DNA of 64,000 bases from Vibrio chagasii. Its GTDB lineage: Bacteria; Pseudomonadota; Gammaproteobacteria; Enterobacterales; Vibrionaceae. The stretch spans positions 744,001 to 808,000 of the forward strand of contig CP090852.1 of NCBI GenBank assembly GCA_041879415.1, written 5' to 3'. Shown in pieces: positions 51,608-59,780 of the stretch. The position numbers and the translations under genes are program-made. The notes under the pieces are model-generated. The model was given only the letters and a program-made list of their open reading frames with translations, ran no database searches and had not been told where the DNA came from. Numbering within the stretch: position 1 is the first letter of the stretch; every line of letters starts with the position of its first letter.

Positions 51608-51694
51608 ATAGTTTGAGGCTATCTGGCTCCTCGTCAGCGGTAAGTTCACTCACTAGGTCAACACGTGTTAAGTAATCATCAATAAGGAACCACA

Positions 51695-53122
51695 ATGCTC
51701 AAAATCAACAACAAGCAATTACTCTCTTTTATGGTGACAGAAGCAGATAACGCGGTTGCGGTCACCAATCCAGCAACCGGTGAGCTCATTGGCTATGCGC
51801 CAATCTCTACCGAGGTGGAGCTAGATAAAGCTATCAAGCGTGCAAATATCGCGCAGAAAGAGTGGGCAAAAGTTCCAGCCAAAACTCGCGCTGCGCTGCT
51901 TAATAATTGGTATAAGTTGATCCTTGAAAACAAAGATGACCTTGCTCGCTTGATGACCATGGAACAAGGTAAACCGTTGGCAGAAGCGACTGGCGAAGTG
52001 GTTTACGGAGCAAGCTTTATTGAGTGGTTCGCCGAAGAAGCCAAGCGCACCTACGGCGATTCGATCCCTAGTACTGCGGCAGATAAACGCTTAGTCACCA
52101 TCAAACAACCGATTGGGGTAGCCTGTGCCATCACGCCATGGAACTTTCCCGTTGCAATGATCACCCGTAAAGCAGCGCCTGCGTTAGCGGCTGGCTGTAG
52201 CTTCATTGTGAAACCTTCTGACGAGACACCACTTTCTGCGTTTGCGGTCGTTAAACTGGCTTACCAAGCTGGAATCCCTGAAGACCTTATTCAAGTGGTT
52301 TTAGGTAACAGTCCGGAACAAATCGGCGAACTGTTTACCTCTCACCCATTAATCAAAAAGATCTCATTTACCGGCTCTACCCGTGTTGGCAGCATCTTGA
52401 TGGCGCAAGCCGCCAAAGGCATCAAACGCACTTCAATGGAACTTGGCGGCAACGCACCCTTTATTGTGTTTGATGACGCAGACATCGACGCTGCCGTGCA
52501 AGGTGCAATGGCATCTAAGTTCCGTAATGCAGGGCAAACTTGTGTTTGTGCTAACCGCTTCTATATCCACAGTAAAGTACACGATGAATTTGTAGCTAAG
52601 TTCGACCAAGCAGTACAACAGCTTAAGGTCGGAAATGGCTTAGATGAAGGCGTCAATATCGGCCCAGTCATCAGTGAAAGAGCAAAGCAAAATATCCAAA
52701 GCTTAATTGACCGAGCGATTGAGCAAGGTGCACAGCCTGTTACACCAACTCAATTACTCGATGGCCAGTTTATTCAACCCGTCATTCTTAAAGACGTGAA
52801 ACATGACATGGACATCGTTCAACAAGAGATCTTTGGCCCTGTCGCTCCAGTTATGAAGTTCGACAGTGATGAAGAACTCATCGAGATGGCGAACGATACG
52901 ATTTATGGTTTAGCGTCTTACTTCTACAGCCAGAATATTCACCGGGTGTGGAAGGTAGCAGAAGCGCTTGAATACGGTATGGTTGGCATCAATGACGGCT
53001 TGATCTCTACTGAAGTAGCACCGTTTGGTGGGGTGAAACAGTCGGGCATTGGTCGTGAAGGGGCAAAAGAAGGCATCGATGAGTACATGGATATTAAGTA
53101 TCTATGCTTCGGTGGAAATTAA
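51695..53122 (+). CDS. NAD(P)-dependent aldehyde dehydrogenase (succinate-semialdehyde type; candidate sulfoacetaldehyde dehydrogenase)
   Basis: A 475-residue aldehyde dehydrogenase with ITPWNFPVAMITRKAAPALAAGC (cofactor binding), FTGSTRVG, the glutamate in MELGGNAPF and catalytic C283 in GQTCVCANRF. The closest match is the GabD group (TMEQGKPLAEATGEVVYGASFIEWFAEEAKR). In Neptuniibacter a GabD-like enzyme, SafD, oxidises sulfoacetaldehyde to sulfoacetate, and the context here allows the same reaction. Succinate or glutarate semialdehyde remains possible. AAGGA precedes the start. A palindrome AACACGTGTT (51660-51669) lies in the 87-base gap after the IclR gene. Confidence 0.85.
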   Translation: MLKINNKQLLSFMVTEADNAVAVTNPATGELIGYAPISTEVELDKAIKRANIAQKEWAKVPAKTRAALLNNWYKLILENKDDLARLMTMEQGKPLAEATGEVVYGASFIEWFAEEAKRTYGDSIPSTAADKRLVTIKQPIGVACAITPWNFPVAMITRKAAPALAAGCSFIVKPSDETPLSAFAVVKLAYQAGIPEDLIQVVLGNSPEQIGELFTSHPLIKKISFTGSTRVGSILMAQAAKGIKRTSMELGGNAPFIVFDDADIDAAVQGAMASKFRNAGQTCVCANRFYIHSKVHDEFVAKFDQAVQQLKVGNGLDEGVNIGPVISERAKQNIQSLIDRAIEQGAQPVTPTQLLDGQFIQPVILKDVKHDMDIVQQEIFGPVAPVMKFDSDEELIEMANDTIYGLASYFYSQNIHRVWKVAEALEYGMVGINDGLISTEVAPFGGVKQSGIGREGAKEGIDEYMDIKYLCFGGN

Positions 53123-53172
53123 GGCTTCGGTGGAAACTAGGCTTTTCTCCTCAACCCCTCTGAAAACGAAAG

Positions 53173-53201
53173 CAAAAAAAAGCCGCGCTATACTGCGCGG
53201 C
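53173..53201 (-). terminator. Terminator of glcB
   Basis: GCCGCGC-TATACT-GCGCGGC is a perfect 7-base GC-rich stem. On the minus strand it is followed by TTTTTTT, about 75 bases past the glcB stop. Confidence 0.9.
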
Positions 53202-53273
53202 ACCTTGGGCTCGGTTAAGGGGGGTTACTTTTATCGTTATTATTCTTTTCTTTCTTATTATCCGGTTGTTTAG

Positions 53274-55457
53274 CTATTTAAGTGATTTGAGTTTCAAGCG
53301 CATAGCGTGGAGTACTGGCTCGGTATAACCGCTTGGCTGAGCACAGCCTTCAAACACCAGCTGACACGCTGCAGAAAACGCAATGCTGTTTTCAAAATTA
53401 GGCGCCATATTCTGGTAGCTTGGATCCCCAGCGTTTTGCTCATCAACAACAGCAGCCATGCGCTTCATCGTTTTCATCACTTGGGCTTCATCGCAAATGC
53501 CATGGCGTAACCAGTTTGCAATGTGCTGGCTCGAAATACGCAGTGTGGCACGGTCTTCCATAAGTCCTACGTTATTAATATCAGGAACTTTCGAACAACC
53601 TACACCTTGGTCAATCCAACGCACTACGTAACCTAGAATGCCTTGCGTGTTGTTATCCAATTCATTTTGAATATCTTGTGCAGTCAGCTTTTGATTACCC
53701 AGCAGAGGAATAGTAAGGATATCGTCAACGTTCGCTCTCACACGCTCGCGTAGCTCTTTTTGGCGACTTGGAACACTGACCTTGTGGTAGTGCAATGCGT
53801 GCAAAGTAGCCGCGGTTGGCGAAGGAACCCAAGCGGTATTAGCACCCGCTTGTGGGTGGCCAATTTTGGCATCCATCATCTTCGCCATGTTGTCTGGTTC
53901 TGGCCACATACCTTTACCAATTTGGGCTTTACCTTGCAGGCCACAAGCTAAGCCCAGATCAACGTTTTGATCTTCGTAAGCGCCAATCCATGTCATGGTT
54001 TTAAGTTGCGTTTTAGGAGCAAATGGACCCGCTTCCATACTCGTATGAATCTCGTCACCCGTTCGGTCCAAGAAACCTGTGTTGATGAACACAACACGAT
54101 CTTTAGCGGCGCGGATACACTCTTTCAAGTTCACAGAGGTACGGCGCTCTTCATCCATAATTCCAACTTTGATAGTAAAGCGTTCTAAACCTAATGCGTC
54201 TTCAATGCGACCAAAAAGCTCATTGGTAAATGCCACTTCTTCAGGGCCATGCATCTTAGGTTTTACGATATTTATGCTGTTAGCGGTCGAGTTTTGGTAA
54301 GCACTGTTACCTTTCAAATCGTGCATAGCGATAAGTGAAGTAATCATGCCATCCATGATGCCTTCAGGGACTTCATTCCCTTCATCATCAATGATCGCTG
54401 GGTTCGTCATTAAATGACCAACATTACGAACAAACAACATGCTTCGACCTTTAAGCGAGATCTCACCACCCGTTACGCTGGTGTATTGGCGATCTGGATT
54501 CAGGCTACGAACAATGGTCTTGCCATTTTTTTCTAGCGACTCTTGTAGGTCACCTTTCATCAAGCCTAACCAGTTACGGTAAGCCAGTGCCTTATCTTCA
54601 CCATCAACAGCGGCAACTGAGTCTTCGCAATCCATAATGGTCGTTAGTGCAGCTTCCACCAGCACATCTTTAATACCGGCTGCATCTACGCTGCCGATTG
54701 GCGCACTAGGATCGATTTGAATTTCGATATGAAGGTTATTATGTTTAAGCAGGATACAAGACGGCGCACTAGCGTCACCTTGATAACCAATAAATTGATT
54801 GCGGTCGATTAGCGTGACTTCTTCGCCGTTATCGAGAGTCGCCGTAAGCGTGTTGCCGATGCTCACGTTGCTGATGCTGTATTTAGTCACGTCTTTATGA
54901 GAAACGCCATTGAGCGGTGCGGCATCATCAAGGAAACCACGAGCATAGCTCACCACTTTGGCACCACGTACTGGGTTAAAGCTACCGCCTTTCTCTGCGC
55001 CATCACTCTCGCTGATCACGTCTGTGCCGTAGAGCGCATCATATAGACTACCCCAGCGCGCGTTTGCTGCGTTAAGTGCAAATCGCGCGTTCATGATAGG
55101 CACTACAAGCTGCGGCCCAGCTTGAGTTGCGATTTCAGGCTCAACATTGGCAGTCGTTACTTGGAAATCATCGCCTTCAGGTACTAGGTAGCCGATCTGC
55201 TGTAGGAACTGTTTATATTCTGCAGCATCCAGAGTTTGACCAGCACGCTCTTGGTGCCATACATCGATTTGATGTTGGAGATCTTCACGCTTGATAAGCA
55301 ATGCACGATTCTTTGGTGCCAGATCTTTGAGGATGGTTGCAAATGACTGCCAGAAGTCTTCTGCAAGAATACCCGTGCCAGGGATGATCTGTTCATTAAC
55401 TAGTTGGTAGAGGGTGCTATCTATGTTCAAGCTTCCCTGTTGAATACGACTGCTCAT
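53274..55457 (-). CDS. glcB: Malate synthase G
   Basis: A 727-residue malate synthase of the monomeric G type. Parts are an N-terminal clasp, the inserted alpha/beta domain (about 165-265), the TIM barrel with IMDCEDSVAAVDGEDK, VRNVGHLMTNPAI, KVGIMDEERRTSVNLKECI, and FINTGFLDRTGDEIHTSMEAGP, and a C-terminal helical plug with the catalytic aspartate region around DINNVGLMEDRATLRISSQH. It condenses glyoxylate and acetyl-CoA to malate. It lies 118 bases downstream of the LysR gene on the same strand. It is functionally paired with aceA and fed by acetyl-CoA from Xsc/Pta. Confidence 0.96.
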   Translation of the reverse strand: MSSRIQQGSLNIDSTLYQLVNEQIIPGTGILAEDFWQSFATILKDLAPKNRALLIKREDLQHQIDVWHQERAGQTLDAAEYKQFLQQIGYLVPEGDDFQVTTANVEPEIATQAGPQLVVPIMNARFALNAANARWGSLYDALYGTDVISESDGAEKGGSFNPVRGAKVVSYARGFLDDAAPLNGVSHKDVTKYSISNVSIGNTLTATLDNGEEVTLIDRNQFIGYQGDASAPSCILLKHNNLHIEIQIDPSAPIGSVDAAGIKDVLVEAALTTIMDCEDSVAAVDGEDKALAYRNWLGLMKGDLQESLEKNGKTIVRSLNPDRQYTSVTGGEISLKGRSMLFVRNVGHLMTNPAIIDDEGNEVPEGIMDGMITSLIAMHDLKGNSAYQNSTANSINIVKPKMHGPEEVAFTNELFGRIEDALGLERFTIKVGIMDEERRTSVNLKECIRAAKDRVVFINTGFLDRTGDEIHTSMEAGPFAPKTQLKTMTWIGAYEDQNVDLGLACGLQGKAQIGKGMWPEPDNMAKMMDAKIGHPQAGANTAWVPSPTAATLHALHYHKVSVPSRQKELRERVRANVDDILTIPLLGNQKLTAQDIQNELDNNTQGILGYVVRWIDQGVGCSKVPDINNVGLMEDRATLRISSQHIANWLRHGICDEAQVMKTMKRMAAVVDEQNAGDPSYQNMAPNFENSIAFSAACQLVFEGCAQPSGYTEPVLHAMRLKLKSLK

Positions 55458-55575
55458 AAAATCTCTCTCAAGTTAATCACTGACTACTCACTTAAATTTA
55501 CGTAACTGACGAAAATTTAGCTAATTTATGCCACTTATAATGGACATTCACAAAAGAAATACCCTAAAAATAGGG

Positions 55576-56529
55576 CTATTCCGTCACACCACTTTCGATT
55601 TCATTGGCGACACTTTTGATCAAGCGGCGCATCCACTGGTGGTCTGGATTGGTTTGTAACAACGGGCTCCACGCCATCTTCACTTCAAAAGGTTCGATGG
55701 CAAAGGGAGCCGGTTTGATCAATAACTTAGGGTTGTTGCGTTGCAGCTGTGCTGCTTTGGTTGGGATGGTAAGGATCAGGTTTTTCTGTTGCGCGAATAG
55801 AATCGCTGACAGGTAGTGTCGAGTAAACACAGTAATGTTTCGGGTTTTACCTATACGCATTAACGCTTCATCAATCCAACCTAATTTCTGCGCTTCACTT
55901 GGGTTAATCCCAACCCCCGTACCCATACCGGTTTTGCTCACCCAAATGTGTTGCGCTTTTAAGTAAGAAAGAATATCGAAATTGTCAGCTATCGGATTGT
56001 CGCAGCTAAACAAGCAAGAGAAGCCGTCGTGCCAAAGGCTCATCTGGTGAAAGGACTGGGGAATATCGTCGAAGCGGTTAATGATGATATCAACAGTACC
56101 CTGCTCTACATCCTGATAACTCACATCACTTGGCGTCATAATATCGAGGCGTATTTTCGGCGCTATCTCACTCAACCTTTTTAATAACGGCTGGATAATG
56201 GTGGATTCCGCATAATCACTCGCCATGATACGAAATACGCGTTCACTGTCTTCTGCGTTAAATTCCGTCGTTGGTTGCAAGGTCTTTTCTACATTCGCCA
56301 AGATGTTGCGAATCAAAGGTTGCAACTTTTGCGCGCGCTCGGTTGGCACCATTCCTTCACTTGTTCTGACCAACAACGGATCCTCAAGTAGATCGCGTAA
56401 TCGGCGCAGTCCATTACTCATTGCAGGCTGAGTAATCCCAAGCTGATTCGCTGCTCGCGTAACGTTTCTTTCACGTAGCAACATGTCTAAATACACAAGT
56501 AAATTAAGGTCTATACGAGCAATATTCAT
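55576..56529 (-). CDS. LysR-family regulator between glcB and aceA
   Basis: A 317-residue LysR protein. It has an N-terminal winged helix-turn-helix (DLNLLVYLDMLLRERNVTRAANQLGITQPAMSNGLRRLR, about 8-47) and an effector-binding domain (about 95-300). It is divergent from aceA (129-base gap) and precedes glcB, so it probably regulates the glyoxylate shunt genes. The effector is unknown. The SNGLRRLRDLLEDPLLVRT wing is of the NodD/LeuO-like kind. Confidence 0.88.
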   Translation of the reverse strand: MNIARIDLNLLVYLDMLLRERNVTRAANQLGITQPAMSNGLRRLRDLLEDPLLVRTSEGMVPTERAQKLQPLIRNILANVEKTLQPTTEFNAEDSERVFRIMASDYAESTIIQPLLKRLSEIAPKIRLDIMTPSDVSYQDVEQGTVDIIINRFDDIPQSFHQMSLWHDGFSCLFSCDNPIADNFDILSYLKAQHIWVSKTGMGTGVGINPSEAQKLGWIDEALMRIGKTRNITVFTRHYLSAILFAQQKNLILTIPTKAAQLQRNNPKLLIKPAPFAIEPFEVKMAWSPLLQTNPDHQWMRRLIKSVANEIESGVTE

Positions 56530-56658
56530 ATAAAAAATACCGAATATAATAACTATAAATTAACAAAATTATCACATGTATGATTATTCTTTGTCCATAG
56601 CAAAGTTTTAATCCAAGCCAAGTTGGCAACCATACCCACGTGAAACTAAGGAATAGTT

Positions 56659-58257
56659 ATGTCGCAAATTACACAAGATATCGAAATGATAGAAGTTGCA
56701 AAAAGCGCTGCAGGTGCTCCATGGGATGCAATCGATGCTGAATCTGCTGCTCGTATGCGAGCTCAAAACAAATTCAAAACAGGTCTAGATATCGCACAAT
56801 ACACGGCGGATATCATGCGTGCGGATATGGAGGCTTACGATAAAGACAGCTCTCAATACACTCAATCTCTAGGTTGCTGGCACGGTTTTATCGGCCAACA
56901 AAAGCTGATTTCTATTAAGAAGCACTTTGATGGTAAAACAGATCGCCGCTACCTATACCTTTCTGGTTGGATGGTTGCAGCACTTCGTTCAGAGTTCGGT
57001 CCACTACCAGACCAATCAATGCACGAGAAAACATCAGTTGCAGCGCTAGTTGAAGAGCTATACACCTTCCTTCGTCAAGCAGATGCACGTGAACTAGGCG
57101 GTCTATTCCGTGAACTAGATGCAGCTCGTGAAGCCGGTGATGTTGACCTACAAGATCGCATCCAAGACCAAATTGACAACCACGTAACACACGTAGTGCC
57201 AATCATCGCGGATATCGATGCTGGTTTCGGTAACGCAGAAGCGACTTACCTAATGGCTAAGCAGATGATTGAAGCTGGTGCTTGTTGTCTACAAATCGAG
57301 AACCAAGTTGCCGATGAGAAGCAATGTGGTCACCAAGACGGCAAAGTAACCGTACCTCACGCTGATTTCCACGCGAAACTCCGTGCACTTCGTTACGCTT
57401 TCCTTGAGCTAGGCATCGACAACGGCATCATCGTTGCTCGTACCGATTCACAAGGTGCTGGTCTAACAAAAGAAATCGCAGTAGTGAAAGAGCCGGGCGA
57501 CCAAGGTGACATCTACAACTCTTACCTAGATGTTGAAGAGATCGATGTAGCTGACATGAAACAAGGCGACGTTTGCTTCAACCGTGAAGGCAAGCTGGTA
57601 CGTCCTAAGCGTCTACCATCTGGCTTGTACCAATTCCGTCAAGGTACTGGTGAAGACCGCTGTGTATTTGACTGTATTGAAGCAATCAACGCGGGTGCTG
57701 ACCTACTTTGGATTGAAACAGAGAAGCCTCACATCGGCCAAATCAAAGAGATGATGGATGGCGTTCGTGAAGTACACCCTAATGCGAAACTGGTATACAA
57801 CAACTCTCCTTCATTCAACTGGACGCTAAACTTCCGCCAACAAGCATATGATGCGATGGTTGAAGCTGGTGAAGACGTTTCTGCATACGACCGCGCTAAC
57901 CTAATGGGCGCTGAGTACGATGAATCTGAACTATCTCAGCGTGCTGACGACAAGATCCGTACGTTCCAAGCAGATGCTTCTCGTGAAGCGGGTATCTTCC
58001 ACCACTTGATTACTCTGCCTACTTACCACACTGCAGCGCTGTCTACTGACAACCTTGCAAAAGAGTACTTCGGTGACCAAGGCATGTTGGGTTACGTTGC
58101 TAACGTTCAACGTAAAGAAATCCGCCAAGGTATCGCATGTGTTAAACACCAAAACATGTCTGGTTCAGATATGGGTGATGACCACAAAGAGTACTTCGCG
58201 GGTGAAAACGCACTAAAAGCAGCGGGTGAACTAAATACATCGAACCAATTTGATTAA
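56659..58257 (+). CDS. aceA: Isocitrate lyase (long form)
   Basis: A 532-residue isocitrate lyase of the longer class that includes an inserted region. The barrel motifs are VVPIIADIDAGFGNAEATYLMAKQMIEAGACCLQIENQ (in outline), and the catalytic loop reads KQCGHQDGK with C223 where E. coli has KKCGH. Late motifs are LVYNNSPSFNW and LITLPTYHTAAL. It splits isocitrate into glyoxylate and succinate. Its start follows AAGGAATAG. Highly biased codon use, with CTA and GCA rich runs, suggests strong expression. Followed by two large hairpins. Confidence 0.96.
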   Translation: MSQITQDIEMIEVAKSAAGAPWDAIDAESAARMRAQNKFKTGLDIAQYTADIMRADMEAYDKDSSQYTQSLGCWHGFIGQQKLISIKKHFDGKTDRRYLYLSGWMVAALRSEFGPLPDQSMHEKTSVAALVEELYTFLRQADARELGGLFRELDAAREAGDVDLQDRIQDQIDNHVTHVVPIIADIDAGFGNAEATYLMAKQMIEAGACCLQIENQVADEKQCGHQDGKVTVPHADFHAKLRALRYAFLELGIDNGIIVARTDSQGAGLTKEIAVVKEPGDQGDIYNSYLDVEEIDVADMKQGDVCFNREGKLVRPKRLPSGLYQFRQGTGEDRCVFDCIEAINAGADLLWIETEKPHIGQIKEMMDGVREVHPNAKLVYNNSPSFNWTLNFRQQAYDAMVEAGEDVSAYDRANLMGAEYDESELSQRADDKIRTFQADASREAGIFHHLITLPTYHTAALSTDNLAKEYFGDQGMLGYVANVQRKEIRQGIACVKHQNMSGSDMGDDHKEYFAGENALKAAGELNTSNQFD

Positions 58258-58290
58258 TCGCTAGCACTTTTTGATTAGTCACTAAAACTA

Positions 58291-58377
58291 AAGCCTCCCC
58301 CGCCCTTCTCTCTTACTTCGGTAAGATCCGGGGGAAGGCTTTGAGATAAAGCTTGTACTGCCGGCTTTATCTCAAAG
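58291..58377 (+). terminator. Two successive strong hairpins downstream of aceA
   Basis: Hairpin one: AAGCCT-C-CCCC (58291-58301) pairs with GGGG-A-AGGCTT (to about 58342) and encloses TCTTAC-TTCG-GTAAGA, a stem capped by a UUCG tetraloop. Hairpin two: CTTTGAGATAAAGC (58339-58352) pairs perfectly over 14 bases with GCTTTATCTCAAAG (58364-58377). Their arms overlap at 58339-58342, so they may compete. No T-run follows either. Confidence 0.65.
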
Positions 58378-58490
58378 TCTCAGATTTGTGTCCTAACCCA
58401 CGGCCAAGTGAGCAACTTCGGTTTAAGCTAACTGTATTCATGTTTTATGAGATTCCTGTTTGTTGAAATTTCTTTTGATTGAGAGCGCCT

Positions 58491-59087
58491 ATGACTTCAA
58501 TACCTAAACACCTACAAGATGCAAAAACACTGCTATCAGAGAACGGTTTCGCAACAGGTGATACTTGGTATCACGGAACCTCTTCAGCATTAATCGCTTC
58601 CATTAAAGGCCAAGGGCTAAAACGCTCGGGCGATAAAGCACTCAACCAAGCCGCCGTAAAAACCATGGCAACCATCGGCAATAACTACACAGAGTCTGTC
58701 GAGCCGGTCTTCCTAACTCAGAGTAAAGAGCTTGCGTACTACTGGGCACAACAAACGGTGAGAGAGCGCAGCGTTCGTTTCGAAGGTGAGGAGCAGCCTG
58801 TTGTATTAGAGGTGAATTTATCTGAAAAGCAACGCGCTAAAGTAAGACCTGATGTTGGCGCAATGAGCTTGCTGATGATGAGTGTAGGCGAACAGTTCAT
58901 GGCGCATCTCGCTAAGGTTTACCAAGAGAACGATATTGCAGGCCCAGATATCGATCTTCGTACTGCAGACCGCATGGATTACCTGAACAAACTGGGCATG
59001 GCGTACATCGATGAAGACATCAGCCGAGCTTGCGTTGTGGAGTTATCCGAAAGCGAAGTATCAGAACCTGAATTATCTGAGGCGTAA
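58491..59087 (+). CDS. Unknown protein with weak ADP-ribosyltransferase-like pattern
   Basis: A 198-residue cytosolic protein. TWYHGTSSALIASIKGQGL (about 24-42), then VFLTQSKELAYYWAQQ (about 70-85) and PVVLEVNLS follow the order of the His / Tyr-helix elements of ADP-ribosyltransferase and RNA 2'-phosphotransferase folds (YHGTS... and VYLT...A..YA). A clear third catalytic residue is not identified, so activity is not claimed. The C-terminal tail is Ser/Glu-rich (ELSESEVSEPELSEA). A TTG at 58479 opens the frame. ATG 58491 behind GAGAGC is preferred. It is monocistronic with a strong terminator. Confidence 0.6.
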   Translation: MTSIPKHLQDAKTLLSENGFATGDTWYHGTSSALIASIKGQGLKRSGDKALNQAAVKTMATIGNNYTESVEPVFLTQSKELAYYWAQQTVRERSVRFEGEEQPVVLEVNLSEKQRAKVRPDVGAMSLLMMSVGEQFMAHLAKVYQENDIAGPDIDLRTADRMDYLNKLGMAYIDEDISRACVVELSESEVSEPELSEA

Positions 59088-59120
59088 TAAACCGTTACGA
59101 GCTTACGATAAAGCAGAATA

Positions 59121-59150
59121 AAAATGGCTCCCAGTCGGGAGCCATTTTTG
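59121..59150. terminator. Bidirectional terminator
   Basis: AAAATGGCTCCC-AGTC-GGGAGCCATTTT is a perfect 12-base stem with a T tail. It serves the gene at 58491 and the convergent lipoprotein gene. Confidence 0.93.
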
Positions 59151-59182
59151 TGTGAGATATTATGTTCGATATCTAACTGGGG

Positions 59183-59575
59183 CTATTGGCACAAACGGCC
59201 TTGCTGCGCGGCCTGAACCATTTCGATATCGCCTTGTAGAGAGCGGTATACAATCGTATTCCACACTTCACCATTATCCATTTCAAACTCAATCGCGTAA
59301 TTCAAACCAGCCACAACTTGAGTTCGAACGCTCAAAATCTGTTTAAGCTTCGCAGACGTGTTCATTTGACTAAGCACGGCGTCTAACGCTTGCTCTGCTT
59401 GTGGTGTGACTTCACTTTTCGACCAACCACCTGTTAGGTTTTTAGTACTACAGATCGGATTCGTATTCTCTTGTGATTGAGTCATCACTTCACCATTCTG
59501 ACTGCAGCCAGCCAGAGCAACCACGCCAACTAAAGTCGCTACTCCAAGTAGTGATGTTAATCGTGCTTTCTTCAT
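59183..59575 (-). CDS. Lipoprotein with cystatin-like motif
   Basis: A 130-residue protein with a lipobox LAGC (C23). The mature domain reads TGGWSKSEVTPQAEQALDAVLSQMN, then TQVVAGLNYAIEFEM, then GEVWNTIVYRSL. GGW near the N-terminus, QVVAG in a hairpin and a C-terminal tryptophan strand are the three inhibitory elements of cystatins, which block papain-type cysteine proteases. Two further cysteines (in ICST and the terminal LCQ) could form a disulfide. It lies next to the collagenase gene on the same strand but behind its own terminator region. Confidence 0.78.
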   Translation of the reverse strand: MKKARLTSLLGVATLVGVVALAGCSQNGEVMTQSQENTNPICSTKNLTGGWSKSEVTPQAEQALDAVLSQMNTSAKLKQILSVRTQVVAGLNYAIEFEMDNGEVWNTIVYRSLQGDIEMVQAAQQGRLCQ

Positions 59576-59721
59576 AAATCCTCACTAAATAAATCATTCA
59601 GTTTTAACAAGTGACTACACCGTTATCTCGGTGTTTCATATGCTTACAAGCTTAAACCGCCAATGTCATCACTTAATCAGAGATTATGGTGTAACGACTC
59701 TATAAACACAGAAAACTGTCA

Positions 59722-59752
59722 GAAAACAAAGCCGAGTGTCCATACTCGGCTT
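59722..59752 (-). terminator. Terminator of the collagenase gene
   Basis: On the minus strand GCCGAGT-ATGGAC-ACTCGGC is followed by TTTGTTTTCT. Confidence 0.85.
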
Positions 59753-59780
59753 GTTATTTCACCTAATCGAGATTTGTGCC

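Noticed and set aside
51660..51669. AACACGTGTT palindrome as a taurine-cluster operator
   Set aside because: AACACGTG also occurs at 41996-42003, but only 8 bases are shared and other cluster promoters lack it. Too short to support.
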